Below the pieces are notes generated by a model. It saw only the letters and a list, made by a program, of their open reading frames with translations, was not told the DNA's origin and did not search any database. This document shows, in pieces, positions 15,365 to 24,067 of a stretch of 27,603 nucleotides of DNA. This DNA comes from Helicobacter sp. (lineage in GTDB: Bacteria; Campylobacterota; Campylobacteria; Campylobacterales; Helicobacteraceae). Numbering within the stretch: the stretch's first letter is position 1; each line of letters starts with the position of its first letter. The position numbers were made by a program, and so were the translations under genes. The stretch covers positions 1-27,603 of the forward strand of contig NZ_JAAVGY010000049.1 in NCBI RefSeq assembly GCF_014799995.1. Direction: 5' to 3'.

Positions 15365-16696
15365 ATGAATCTCTCCACATTGCAAAAATTCGCAAATTAC
15401 TTGAATCAAACCCCACCTTTGAAATTGCGTTCTATTTATAGAATCGCGGATAATTTGTTTAAAATAGACATTAATGGCACATTGTTTTTCATAGATTTAA
15501 GCAAGGGCAAAAGCACGATTTTTGTTAGCAAAGAGACACTGATTCCATCAAAAGTCTATCAAGCTCCTTTTGATAAAAGCCTGCAAAAATACTGCTTTAA
15601 TGCCTTGATTGTCCAAGCAAAAACCGATGGCAATAATCGTATTTTGCAACTCACCTTGCAAACCCAAAATAGCTATAAAACTTTTCAAGTAATCTTGCAA
15701 GCCGAATTTACGGGCAGAAATACAAATTTGATTTTGTTAGATTCCAACCAAATTGTATTGGACGCCTTGCGCCATATCACCAAAGAACAATCCTTTCGTG
15801 AGGTGAGAATCGCAAAGCCACTTTTGCCCTTGCCACAGCCAGAGATTGCACCAATGCTCAAAGAAGAGGGGGAATTATTCAGCACACTTGAAAACAATTT
15901 CAATCATTTAAGGGCAAAGGAGTTAAAAGAAAAAGTTACAAAATCTAGCACGCAAATCACTCAAAAAATCTCCCAATTAAAGCAGCATTTGGAATCTTTA
16001 GAGGATAAAAGTATTTTGGAAGCCAGCGCACAGAGGGAAGCCTATCTAGGACAGCTTATTTTGCAGAATCTCTATCTTTATCCGAACTTCAAAGGGAGGG
16101 AGATTTCACTAGAGAATGAGAAAATTATCTTTCCAGATAAAGCCCATTCTCTAAGTCATTGTGCGCAGATTTTCTTTGAAAATTCCAAAAAACTCGCCAA
16201 AAAAGCAAAAAATATCCATTTGCAAGCCGAAAATTTAAAAGAAAAAATCTTTTTTTATGAAAATTTGCTTAAGATGATACAAAATGTAACAAATCTCAAT
16301 GATTTGCAGATTTTGGATTCTAATTTGCAGAAAAAGTCCAATACCAAAGAATCCAAACAGAGATTAAAGGCATTTGAAAGTTTTTTTGTCGGGGGTGTTA
16401 AAGTCTCTATCGGCAAAAATGAGCGAGAAAATCTTGCATTGCTAAAAGCTGCCAAAGCAGAGGATATTTGGCTACATATTCGTGGGATTCCGAGTTCGCA
16501 CTGCATTATCCATTGTGGAAAATCTAAAATTTCTGATATAATCTTACAAAAAGCTGCACAAATTTTAGTAGGATTCGCAAAAGGTTGTGGCGAAAATTAC
16601 GCGGTGGATTATACTAAGCGTAAATTCGTCAAAATCACATTGGGCGCGAATGTCGTTTATGCCAAAGAGCAAACGATTCAGCTTAAAAAGGATTAA
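15365..16696 (+). CDS. NFACT family protein (RqcH/FbpA-like)
   Basis: A 443-aa NFACT protein with the NFACT-N domain (about 1-170, including EFTGRNTNLILLD), a long helical coiled-coil middle (about 170-330) and the NFACT-R domain with WLHIRGIPSSHCII from 369. Members related to RqcH bind obstructed large ribosomal subunits and add C-terminal tails to stalled chains; older names call them fibronectin-binding proteins. The motif aligned with the Asp-Arg pair needed for tRNA use in RqcH reads DGNNRIL (88-94), so Asp is replaced by Asn91 with Arg92 kept, if my alignment by eye is right. The protein is shorter than the Bacillus one. It follows recN by 20 bases. Confidence 0.85.
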   Translation: MNLSTLQKFANYLNQTPPLKLRSIYRIADNLFKIDINGTLFFIDLSKGKSTIFVSKETLIPSKVYQAPFDKSLQKYCFNALIVQAKTDGNNRILQLTLQTQNSYKTFQVILQAEFTGRNTNLILLDSNQIVLDALRHITKEQSFREVRIAKPLLPLPQPEIAPMLKEEGELFSTLENNFNHLRAKELKEKVTKSSTQITQKISQLKQHLESLEDKSILEASAQREAYLGQLILQNLYLYPNFKGREISLENEKIIFPDKAHSLSHCAQIFFENSKKLAKKAKNIHLQAENLKEKIFFYENLLKMIQNVTNLNDLQILDSNLQKKSNTKESKQRLKAFESFFVGGVKVSIGKNERENLALLKAAKAEDIWLHIRGIPSSHCIIHCGKSKISDIILQKAAQILVGFAKGCGENYAVDYTKRKFVKITLGANVVYAKEQTIQLKKD

Positions 16697-16697
16697 T

Positions 16698-17027
16698 ATG
16701 GCAGTTTCTCCTATTGGCAATATTACACATATTCATCAAAACGCACAAGTGGGTTCTGTGCAACACGCAAATTCACAAGTGAAACTTGACTTCCAAGCAA
16801 TGGTGAATCTGCAAGAAATGCAAGACCGCCAAGAGGAAATCAAAGAAGTGCGTCCCACAGAGGAAATACTTGAGGTAAATGACGAACGTGAGGGCAATGG
16901 CAAAGAACCCGAACAAGAAGAGCGAGAAAAAAAGCAAGAGGAAGATTCCAAAGAATCCCAAGAATCGCAGGATTCTATACAAACCAAAGAAGACGGCACG
17001 ATTATTCATCTGAATATTTCTGTCTAA
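16698..17027 (+). CDS. small acidic hydrophilic protein, function unknown
   Basis: 109 aa from ATG 16698, which follows AAAAAGGA at 16685-16692 and begins one base after the NFACT stop; the longer in-frame reading from 16587 lies inside the NFACT gene and is rejected. Residues 1-35 are mixed (AVSPIGNITHIHQNAQVGSV) and 50-95 are almost pure Glu, Lys, Gln and Ser, so probably disordered, with a short hydrophobic end (TIIHLNISV). No known domain is visible. Coupling suggests co-expression with the NFACT protein. Confidence 0.65.
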   Translation: MAVSPIGNITHIHQNAQVGSVQHANSQVKLDFQAMVNLQEMQDRQEEIKEVRPTEEILEVNDEREGNGKEPEQEEREKKQEEDSKESQESQDSIQTKEDGTIIHLNISV

Positions 17028-17109
17028 GCTTGAGCCATTAAAGAAGCAAATCCACTGAATTAGTTTTTGCGTATTCTATAACCATTAAATAAACTTAAAC
17101 CAAAGAGGC

Positions 17110-17115
17110 AAGGAG
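17110..17115 (+). promoter_or_regulatory. ribosome-binding site that favours MATE start at 17124
   Basis: AAGGAG ends only two bases before an ATG at 17118 but eight bases before the in-frame ATG at 17124. The second spacing is normal, so the protein probably begins MRGKIRF. Confidence 0.5.
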
Positions 17116-17123
17116 AGATGAGT

Positions 17124-18464
17124 ATGCGGGGCAAGATACGATTCTATTCTAAAGAACGTAGTCGTAGAATCCTAAACATTGCGATTCCCTCTGGTTTAAA
17201 TTCACTTTTGGATATTATTAATCTCTCTATTGATTTGTTGATGATTGGCACTTTTGGAGCGAGCGCAATCGTTGCTGTGGGGGTGAGCTTAAATTTTATT
17301 ATGCTCGTGTTTGCTTTCACAACGATTATTTTTGTAGGCAATAGTGCTTTAGTCTCACGATTTTTGGGGGCAAATGATAAAAAAGCCGCCGATGAAGTCG
17401 TGGTGAGTTTGAGTTTCGCTGCCTTTTGTTTTTCTTTGCCTTTAATGCTCCTTGCATTTCTTGGTTTTGATACTTTTTTCACTTGGATTGGGATAGAACA
17501 CACTGCGCATAGCATTGGGAGTGAGTATTTAAGTGTCGTGCTCTTTAGTGTGCCTTTATTGCTGATAAAACAAGTGAGCATTTCTGCATTTTCTGCAAGC
17601 GGGGCAACCAAACTGCCCTTTTATATCAAGATTTTTATCACGCTTTTAAATCCGCTCGTGAAATCTACTTTGATTTTTGGGTTTTTTGTTGTGCCCGCAT
17701 TGGGCGTACTTGGTGCAGCCATTGGGACTTTGATTGTCAATTTCTTAGAAACTTCTGCCCTGTTTGCCTGCCTTTTGTTTTATAAAAAAAGCCCCATTTC
17801 TCTTAGGGGTAGAATCAATTTTGATTATATCAAACGCGCTTTTATCGTTGGGATTCCTAGTGGTTGTGAGCGTCTTTTTACCCTCTTTGCGATTATTATA
17901 ATGACAAAATTTGTCGCACTTTATGGAACTTATGATTTGGCAGGCTATCAAATCGCCACGAGGATTGAGGGATTTGCTTTTATGCCGGGATTTGGCTTTA
18001 TGATTGCGGCAATGGCATTAATGGGTCAGAATCTTGGAGCAAGAAAGCCATTAGAAGCGAAATATTCTACCTTAAACACCTTGCTTTTGGGTGGCATTTT
18101 TATGGGTGTGGTCGGATTTTTGATGACGGCTTTTGCTCCCTTTTGGTCTAGTTTTTTTAGTGAGGATTACGCGACAATCCGCGCAAGTGCAAACTATTTG
18201 ATTCCCATTGGAGTTTCACAGATTGCCTTTGCATTTATTTGCATTCTTGATGGCGCATTGCGTGGGGCTGGGATTACCAAAATCACCCTTTTGATTAATA
18301 GTCTAATGATTTGGGGATTGCGCGTTGCTCCATGTTACTTTATTGCCACAAGAGGCTATCCCGCAATTTATATCTATCTTTGCATTTGTATAGAAACTTT
18401 TTTGCGCGCGTTTGTTTATTGGAAAATTTTTCAAAGCGGTTCTTGGAAAAATCAAAAGGTTTAA
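17124..18464 (+). CDS. MATE family multidrug/cation exporter
   Basis: A 446-aa inner-membrane protein with about twelve hydrophobic helices in two related halves. The N-terminal part, IPSGLNSLLDIINLSIDLLM followed by IGTFGASAIVAVGV, and the second-half repeat beginning IPSGCERLFTLFAI with GYQIATRIEGFAFMPGFGF are typical of MATE exporters of the NorM/DinF type, which expel cationic compounds in exchange for sodium or protons. A possible -10 element (TATAAC at 17077-17082) lies upstream, so it may have its own promoter. Its stop overlaps the convergent small-membrane-protein gene by four bases. Substrate unknown. Confidence 0.9.
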   Translation: MRGKIRFYSKERSRRILNIAIPSGLNSLLDIINLSIDLLMIGTFGASAIVAVGVSLNFIMLVFAFTTIIFVGNSALVSRFLGANDKKAADEVVVSLSFAAFCFSLPLMLLAFLGFDTFFTWIGIEHTAHSIGSEYLSVVLFSVPLLLIKQVSISAFSASGATKLPFYIKIFITLLNPLVKSTLIFGFFVVPALGVLGAAIGTLIVNFLETSALFACLLFYKKSPISLRGRINFDYIKRAFIVGIPSGCERLFTLFAIIIMTKFVALYGTYDLAGYQIATRIEGFAFMPGFGFMIAAMALMGQNLGARKPLEAKYSTLNTLLLGGIFMGVVGFLMTAFAPFWSSFFSEDYATIRASANYLIPIGVSQIAFAFICILDGALRGAGITKITLLINSLMIWGLRVAPCYFIATRGYPAIYIYLCICIETFLRAFVYWKIFQSGSWKNQKV

Positions 18465-18679
18465 GAAAACAATGCAAAAAATAGATTCAAATTAGAAACA
18501 ATATAGAGCACAATAATTCCCAAACAAATAGAGAAAGCCACGATGAATAGAATCTTTTTTTCAAAAGAAGTGAGTTTGCTCCCACTTTTGCTAACTGACA
18601 TTCCTGTAACGGCTAAAATTACGATTGAAACGACACACAAAATCCCAAGCACGATTGCAAAACTTCCGACTGAATTCAA
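18461..18679 (-). CDS. small two-helix membrane protein, function unknown
   Basis: About 72 aa with two hydrophobic segments (SFAIVLGILCVVSIVILAV and ILFIVAFSICLGIIVLYIV) separated by a short polar loop, SKSGSKLTSFEKK. No ATG is available. TTG at 18679 is preferred because GGAG stands six bases before it on the minus strand; a TTG at 18691 would have this site inside its second codon. The gene converges on the MATE gene (four-base overlap) and is divergent from serS, with which it may share a palindromic promoter. Similar short two-helix proteins exist in Helicobacter, but I cannot name the family. Confidence 0.6.
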   Translation of the reverse strand: MNSVGSFAIVLGILCVVSIVILAVTGMSVSKSGSKLTSFEKKILFIVAFSICLGIIVLYIVSNLNLFFALFS

Positions 18680-18741
18680 GTTTAACTCCAAATAAGATGA
18701 ATTGTTTTTAGGCTAAAACCTAACAAAACTTAAACATAATT

Positions 18742-18751
18742 TATAATTATA
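18742..18751. promoter_or_regulatory. palindromic divergent -10 element
   Basis: TATAATTATA is its own reverse complement and so offers a perfect TATAAT on each strand (18742-18747 forward, 18746-18751 reverse). It lies between serS and the minus-strand small membrane protein gene, at plausible distances from both starts. It may serve both genes and would prevent simultaneous use. Confidence 0.45.
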
Positions 18752-18816
18752 CATTATTATTGCGGAATTTTTGATGATTTTTGTAAATTTTTAGTGTGTT
18801 TTAACAAGCCTTAGTG

Positions 18817-18822
18817 TAGAAT
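18817..18822 (+). promoter_or_regulatory. possible second -10 box (TAGAAT) close to serS
   Basis: TAGAAT preceded by TG lies 27 bases before the serS ATG. No matching -35 hexamer is evident. It would give a very short leader and competes with the TATAAT at 18742 as the main serS promoter. Confidence 0.3.
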
Positions 18823-18849
18823 CTAGCCATTTAATTTTTGGGATTTATT

Positions 18850-20142
18850 ATGATTGACTTAAAACTTCTTATTCATCATTTTGACGAGGTAATGGAAAAA
18901 CTATCCAAACGCAACATTGACGCGGTTTTTTTAAACACATTGCGCGAAAGTAGCCTAAACTACAAGCAAAAAAAATCCGCTTTAGAGGAATTGCAAGCCG
19001 CACAAAACGCCAAGACTAAATTATTCGCCAAAATCAAGCAAGAAGGAGGAGACATTCAATCCTTAAAGGCAGAGTGTGATTTATTAAAGGCACAAATTGC
19101 ACTTTATGCCCAAGAAGTAGAATTATGGGAGAATAAGCTTCAAGAACTTTCCCATAATATCCCCAATATCCCTGATTCTAAAACCCCCTTTGGCAAAGAT
19201 GAAAGCGATAATGTTGAAATCAAAAAAGTATTGCAACCCTCACATTTTGATTTCAAGCCTAAAGAGCATTGGGAATTAGCCGAGCAAAATGGTTGGATTG
19301 ATTTTGAACGCGGGGTGAAGCTTGCCAAAAGTCGCTTTAGCGTCTTTATGGGAATGGGAGCGAAAATAGAACGCGCGTTAATCAATTATATGCTTGATTT
19401 CAATACCAAGCGAGGATTTAGCGAGGTTGGAACGCCTGCAATTGCCAATGCACAGACGCTTTTTGGCACGGGTCAATTACCAAAGTTTGAAAATGATTTA
19501 TTTAAAATATCAGAATTTGAGGAGGAGGAATCTTGCGATAAGAATGCACCCAAAGGGCACGAGCTTTATTTGATACCCACAGCAGAAGTAACGCTTACAA
19601 ATCTCTATCGTGATGAAATCCTAGATGAAGAGGATTTGCCTTTAATGCTCACAGCCTATACACCGTGTTTTAGAAAAGAAGCAGGGAGTGCGGGACGCGA
19701 TACACGAGGAATCATTCGCCAACACCAATTTGACAAAGTAGAGCTTGTCGCTATTACAACGCCAGAGGAAAGCGAGATGATGCAAGAACGTATGATTGCT
19801 TGTGCTTCCGAACTTTTGGTCTCTTTGGGGCTTCCACATCGTTTGGTGCAACTCTGTGGAGGGGATTTAGGGTTTGGCGCAAGCAATACGGTAGATATTG
19901 AAGTATGGTTGCCCGGACAAAATTGTTATCGCGAGATTAGCTCTATTTCTAATACGCGCGACTTTCAAGCAAGACGCGCCAAAATTCGCTACAAAGATTC
20001 TAACAAAAAAAACAAATTAGTGCATACGCTCAATGGTTCAAGTTTGGCGGTTGGACGCACCCTAGTCGCGATTATGGAAAATTATCAGCAAAAAGACGGA
20101 AACATCAAGATTCCCGCAGTTTTAGAGCCCTATTTAAGGTAA
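18850..20142 (+). CDS. serS: seryl-tRNA synthetase
   Basis: A class II aminoacyl-tRNA synthetase of 430 aa that charges tRNA-Ser. The N-terminal arm (about 25-105) is an antiparallel coiled coil that contacts the tRNA long variable arm. Motif 2 begins FRKEAGSAGRDTRG at 274 and is followed by IIRQHQFDKVE; motif 3 is NGSSLAVGRT from 395 with Arg403. TAEVTL, the serine-binding TXE motif, is intact. ATG 18850 is preferred to TTG 18838, since it gives the standard N-terminus MIDLKLL and has GGGA at 18840-18843. The TPR protein gene starts four bases after the stop. Confidence 0.97.
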   Translation: MIDLKLLIHHFDEVMEKLSKRNIDAVFLNTLRESSLNYKQKKSALEELQAAQNAKTKLFAKIKQEGGDIQSLKAECDLLKAQIALYAQEVELWENKLQELSHNIPNIPDSKTPFGKDESDNVEIKKVLQPSHFDFKPKEHWELAEQNGWIDFERGVKLAKSRFSVFMGMGAKIERALINYMLDFNTKRGFSEVGTPAIANAQTLFGTGQLPKFENDLFKISEFEEEESCDKNAPKGHELYLIPTAEVTLTNLYRDEILDEEDLPLMLTAYTPCFRKEAGSAGRDTRGIIRQHQFDKVELVAITTPEESEMMQERMIACASELLVSLGLPHRLVQLCGGDLGFGASNTVDIEVWLPGQNCYREISSISNTRDFQARRAKIRYKDSNKKNKLVHTLNGSSLAVGRTLVAIMENYQQKDGNIKIPAVLEPYLR

Positions 20143-20146
20143 TTGA

Positions 20147-22519
20147 ATGCCAGAAAATCAAGAAAAGAATCAGGTAATCCAACTAGATGATAATTTTAGT
20201 GTTTTAGATGATATTTTAAAAAAAGAGCCCAAAGATCCCAAGCCACAAAGCAAATTTGAAAAACTACTAGAATTTTTCAATCAGCACAAAAAACTAAGTG
20301 TGGTTTTGGCACTTTTGTTTGGACTTTTCTTACTTGGATTTATTTTCTTGATTGGTTGGATTTTGACGCACGAAGTCAAGCCACCACAAACGCAAACCGA
20401 TGCCTTGCCTCCTGCGGAATTTAGCATTGATAAGGGCGCAGATATTATCACAGACGCCGAAAACTTAGAAGCACTCATCAAAAAGGCAAATTTTCTTTAT
20501 GTGAATGGCAACAAACAAGAAGCATTGGATTTGTATGGTAAGATTTCTAACTATTCTGAAGGGCTTTCTAATTATAATTTGGGTGTTGCGCAAATGGAGG
20601 AAAAGTCCTATTTAGAAGCGTTAGATTCCTTTCAAAAGGCGATTGACTTAGGGGAGGATAGGGTGATTAGCGCACTCAATGCCGCAATTTGTTCTTTATA
20701 TTTGCACGAGCCCTTGAAATACCGCTATTATTTGCAACTTGCACAAACCTATCTTCCTAGAACAGGGAATCTGCCGATTTATTCCTATCTCTATGCGCTG
20801 ACAAATTTTTATTTAGGCAATTATTTAGAGGCTTTTTCTTCTCTAGTGCATAACACCTCTACTTATTATCAAGAGGAGAGTAACCAGCTTTTAGCCGCGA
20901 TGTATGCGTATTTTAATAACAATTACAAAGCCATTGACGCACTAAGCAAAAACTCCACCAACCCCAAAACTTGGTTTAATCTCGCTTTGCTTTATGCGCG
21001 TATCGGAGATTATGGCGAGGCAAATCGGCTTTTGACACAAAGCATTGAATCCTTTGGAAGCACTTTAGAATCCGATATGGCTTTAATGCTTGTCAAATTG
21101 CAATTAGCAGATTATAGTCAAGCGGCACATCTTGCTAACAAATACGCCCAAAACGAAGACGCCCTCAAGCGCAACCCTTACCCTATTAAGATTGTCTTGC
21201 GTGATGATTTTTTTGATATTAATGTCGCCCAAAGACGTTTTTGGGAGAATTTCACAGGACAGAAACTTAACGCCTACAATATTTTGTTTTACTTCGCGTC
21301 TTATAAAGTCTTTGACGCCAAAGAAGCCTTTAATGTGATTCAAGAGGGCGGTATCAATATTCGCATTGAGAATCTACAAGAGGCGAAAGAAATCTTATTG
21401 CGTGGGCAAACGATTTCAAGAATGAATCGCAATATCGCTAACGCAATCCTAGAAACGCTTAATGGCAATATTCGGACTGCCAATGCCTTATTGACACAAG
21501 TCGTCAATACCTATCCTAACCACTCTATTTTGCATTATAATCTAGGCTTAAACTATGCGCAAATGGGTAATTTTGACGCAGCCTATCAGCATTTTTTGCG
21601 CTCTTTCCATCTCAACCCAAAAGACCTATACGCAGGAGTTTTTGCCTTGATTGCTGCCAAGCTAACTTATCGTGATACAGGACGTTTAGAAAGCGAAATC
21701 GGAAAAGAAGTCGTGAATTTTCAAGGAAGCGCAGAGGAGCAAACCTTTATCCAAGCGTTGTTAAACTTTACTCGTGATGGAATCGCAACGCCTTTGCAAT
21801 TCCTTGAGGATAAAGAAAGTAATGTTGCAATTTATTATGCTTTGGATTTCGCACAAGGCGTGCAGATGAATAATCAAACCTTGCTTGTAAAATCCGCAAA
21901 TGAATTGAAACGTTTGTATCCTAATGACCCCATTAGCAACCTTCTAACGCTTTTAGCCCTCAACTATCAAGACGAACCCAAATCCCTTGCCTTAAAGTTG
22001 CAGAGCTATTACCAAGACCCCAAGATTAACAGAGACCCAATCTACTATGGTGCGTCTGTCGTGCGTGAAATGTATATTGAAATCGCACATATTATTGGGA
22101 CTTTGCATTATGTGCAGCAAGACTTGGATACGCGCTTGATTACAGAGCAAAACGATGCGCGCGGAGTGATTCAGGCGTTGGCACTGACTTATTTGTATCT
22201 ACAAGAGTTTGAAAAGTCTTTCACGCTTTATAATAGCTTGGTTGATGATTTCAAAGAGCAAGACACCCAAACGCTTTTTTTGGGCGCAGTTTCTGCTATC
22301 GGCGCGGGACACATTGAAAATGCCGCTACGCTTTTGCAACTCTCTAGGCTAGAAGCCCCGACAAATTATGAGACAAGAATCGCAAATGGAATCCTATTCT
22401 TGCAAGAAAAAAACTTTAATGCCGCCGCATCACAATTTACCACGATTGCCGCTTCCAAGTTGCGTTCTAAATACTTTGATTTTAAAATCAACACCCAGCA
22501 AATCTTGCAGAATCCTTAA
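20147..22519 (+). CDS. pflB: PflB-like TPR membrane protein of the flagellar motor scaffold
   Basis: A 790-aa protein with a short charged cytoplasmic N-terminus, one transmembrane helix (about 50-73) preceded by HKK, and a large periplasmic part of helical TPR-type repeats, for example KANFLYVNGNKQEALDLYGK, SYLEALDSFQKAIDL and HSILHYNLGLNYAQMGNFDA. In C. jejuni the gene beside serS (Cj0390 beside Cj0389, from memory) is PflB, part of the periplasmic disc that holds the stator ring at large radius and is needed for motility. The same neighbourhood, topology and length support this name, though the call rests on synteny and architecture rather than a diagnostic motif. It is translated right behind serS, an unusual pairing of a flagellar structural gene with a housekeeping gene. 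Confidence 0.68.
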   Translation: MPENQEKNQVIQLDDNFSVLDDILKKEPKDPKPQSKFEKLLEFFNQHKKLSVVLALLFGLFLLGFIFLIGWILTHEVKPPQTQTDALPPAEFSIDKGADIITDAENLEALIKKANFLYVNGNKQEALDLYGKISNYSEGLSNYNLGVAQMEEKSYLEALDSFQKAIDLGEDRVISALNAAICSLYLHEPLKYRYYLQLAQTYLPRTGNLPIYSYLYALTNFYLGNYLEAFSSLVHNTSTYYQEESNQLLAAMYAYFNNNYKAIDALSKNSTNPKTWFNLALLYARIGDYGEANRLLTQSIESFGSTLESDMALMLVKLQLADYSQAAHLANKYAQNEDALKRNPYPIKIVLRDDFFDINVAQRRFWENFTGQKLNAYNILFYFASYKVFDAKEAFNVIQEGGINIRIENLQEAKEILLRGQTISRMNRNIANAILETLNGNIRTANALLTQVVNTYPNHSILHYNLGLNYAQMGNFDAAYQHFLRSFHLNPKDLYAGVFALIAAKLTYRDTGRLESEIGKEVVNFQGSAEEQTFIQALLNFTRDGIATPLQFLEDKESNVAIYYALDFAQGVQMNNQTLLVKSANELKRLYPNDPISNLLTLLALNYQDEPKSLALKLQSYYQDPKINRDPIYYGASVVREMYIEIAHIIGTLHYVQQDLDTRLITEQNDARGVIQALALTYLYLQEFEKSFTLYNSLVDDFKEQDTQTLFLGAVSAIGAGHIENAATLLQLSRLEAPTNYETRIANGILFLQEKNFNAAASQFTTIAASKLRSKYFDFKINTQQILQNP

Positions 22520-22572
22520 AGTTCTCGTGCCTTTAAATTGCACATTTGTTTTGTGTTGGTTAATCGTTTTTG

Positions 22573-22578
22573 TATAAA
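22573..22578 (+). promoter_or_regulatory. -10 box (TATAAA) of the macAB-type operon
   Basis: TATAAA preceded by TG, in the 86-base gap after the TPR gene and 27 bases before the TTG start of the outer-membrane gene. TTGGTT some 15-20 bases upstream could be the -35 element. No operator-like inverted repeat is evident. Confidence 0.4.
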
Positions 22579-22605
22579 ATGCCAGCTTTATTTTAAGGAG
22601 AAATT

Positions 22606-24066
22606 TTGGCACAACAAATTTTACATCATTCAAAGAAATATTTTATCTTTTTTATAATAGGTGGGATATTTCTAGGTTGTGCTGCAAATTTACCAACAGA
22701 AGCAGAAATCACGCAAACACTCCCGCAAACTTTTCAAAACACACCTTTAATTAGCGTTGAAACAGAATCCCAACCTACAAATAAAGCAACTCCAAGTGAG
22801 CAAATCAAAATCTTATTTGACGATTCTACATTAGAGAATCTCTTTGAAATCGCATTGGACAAAAACCTAGACTTGCAAAGAATGAATGCGAAAATTTTAC
22901 AAGCCAAAGCACAGCTTAAGAGTGCTTGGGGAGAACTTTTTCCGCAGGTAAATGCCAATGTCAATGCGAACGAATCGCATTCACGCACGAACACCACACC
23001 GACACAAAAAACACAAACTTATACTTCCGCAGTGGGCGCAACGCTTTCGTGGGAGATTGACCTTTTTGGACGCTTGCAGCATAGCAAAAATGCTAGAGTC
23101 TCTCTTTATGAAAAAGCCTTACAAGATTTAGAGAATGCCAAAATCACGCTTTTAGGAGATGTGGCGACTTTTTATTTTACTCTGCTTGAAACACATCAAA
23201 ACATTCTCTTAACGCAGGAGAATATCCTACACTATCAAGAAGCCTTAGAGCTTACGCGTCTAAAAGTGGAGAATGGATTGCTAGATAGCACAGAACTTTT
23301 TGACAAGCAAAATCTGCTCACCAACGAGCAAAACACCCTAGAATCCCTAAAAAGTCTCTATGAGGAAAACAAAAATGCCCTTTTGGTATTGCTAGATATG
23401 CTAGAGATTCCTTTCACAATAGAATCTCAAACACTCCCTAAGGTCGCGATAAGGTTGCAGTTAGATTCCCTGCCCGCAAGGGTTTTGCTCTCACGCCCAG
23501 ATATTAAAGCAGCACTTTTGAGTCTGCACGCACAAGTTTATACCAAAGCCAATGCGAAAGCAAGCTTGTTTCCGATTCTCTCTATTAGTGCGAATCTCAA
23601 TGAGATTTTGGATTCTAATGCGCAAGCAAGCGGGAATCTTGCTTGGCAGTTTGCAAGCTCTCTTAGTGCGCCGATTTTGAATCGCACACAATTAACGCAA
23701 AATTATTTTTTGCAAGATGCGATTTTGCAGGAATCTTACCTCACATTGCAACAATCTCTTAAAAACGCCCTAAGTGAGATTGAAAATACAAGCTTCAATG
23801 TCCAAAGCACCGCCTTGCAGCTGCAAAATAGTCAAATCCGCGCTGACAATGCGCAAAGCTATTTTGAATTTTCTTTTAATCGGCATTCTGTGGGATTAAT
23901 CGATAGCCTAGAGCACGCACTCAATGCCGCTTCCTTGAATAATGCGCAAAAATCACTCAATAGTGCGAGATTGGAGAATCTTAGGGCGTTTGTTTTATTG
24001 TATAAAGCGTTTGGGGGAGATTTGAATCTGGAATCTAAAAATCCACATTTGGTAAATAAGGAATGA
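22606..24066 (+). CDS. outer-membrane efflux lipoprotein, TolC/NodT family
   Basis: 486 aa, starting at TTG 22606 with AAGGAG at 22595-22600. The N-terminus is a lipoprotein-type signal (FFIIGGIFLGC) with Cys25 as the likely lipidated residue. Two OEP repeats follow: the first around LSWEIDLFGRL and a long helical section, the second around RPDIKAALLSLHAQVYTKAN and ending LNNAQKSLNSARLENLRAF. The fold is the trimeric TolC-like channel that spans the outer membrane and periplasm; the lipid anchor is typical of the NodT/OprM/CmeC branch. It opens the operon and ends one base before the membrane-fusion gene, so it is the dedicated exit duct of this exporter. Confidence 0.9.
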   Translation: MAQQILHHSKKYFIFFIIGGIFLGCAANLPTEAEITQTLPQTFQNTPLISVETESQPTNKATPSEQIKILFDDSTLENLFEIALDKNLDLQRMNAKILQAKAQLKSAWGELFPQVNANVNANESHSRTNTTPTQKTQTYTSAVGATLSWEIDLFGRLQHSKNARVSLYEKALQDLENAKITLLGDVATFYFTLLETHQNILLTQENILHYQEALELTRLKVENGLLDSTELFDKQNLLTNEQNTLESLKSLYEENKNALLVLLDMLEIPFTIESQTLPKVAIRLQLDSLPARVLLSRPDIKAALLSLHAQVYTKANAKASLFPILSISANLNEILDSNAQASGNLAWQFASSLSAPILNRTQLTQNYFLQDAILQESYLTLQQSLKNALSEIENTSFNVQSTALQLQNSQIRADNAQSYFEFSFNRHSVGLIDSLEHALNAASLNNAQKSLNSARLENLRAFVLLYKAFGGDLNLESKNPHLVNKE

Positions 24067-24067
24067 A

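Noticed and set aside
15365..16696. Adhesin that binds fibronectin
   Set aside because: The name is inherited from early annotation. There is no signal peptide and the NFACT-N/NFACT-R layout points to a cytoplasmic ribosome-associated role.
16587..16697. Upstream extension of the small acidic protein into the NFACT gene
   Set aside because: A good ribosome site and ATG at 16698 explain the gene; the extra 37 residues are an out-of-frame reading of NFACT.
22516..22536. TTAAAG/CTTTAA inverted repeat after the TPR gene as a terminator
   Set aside because: The 6-bp stem is almost all A and T with a nine-base loop, and no T-run follows.
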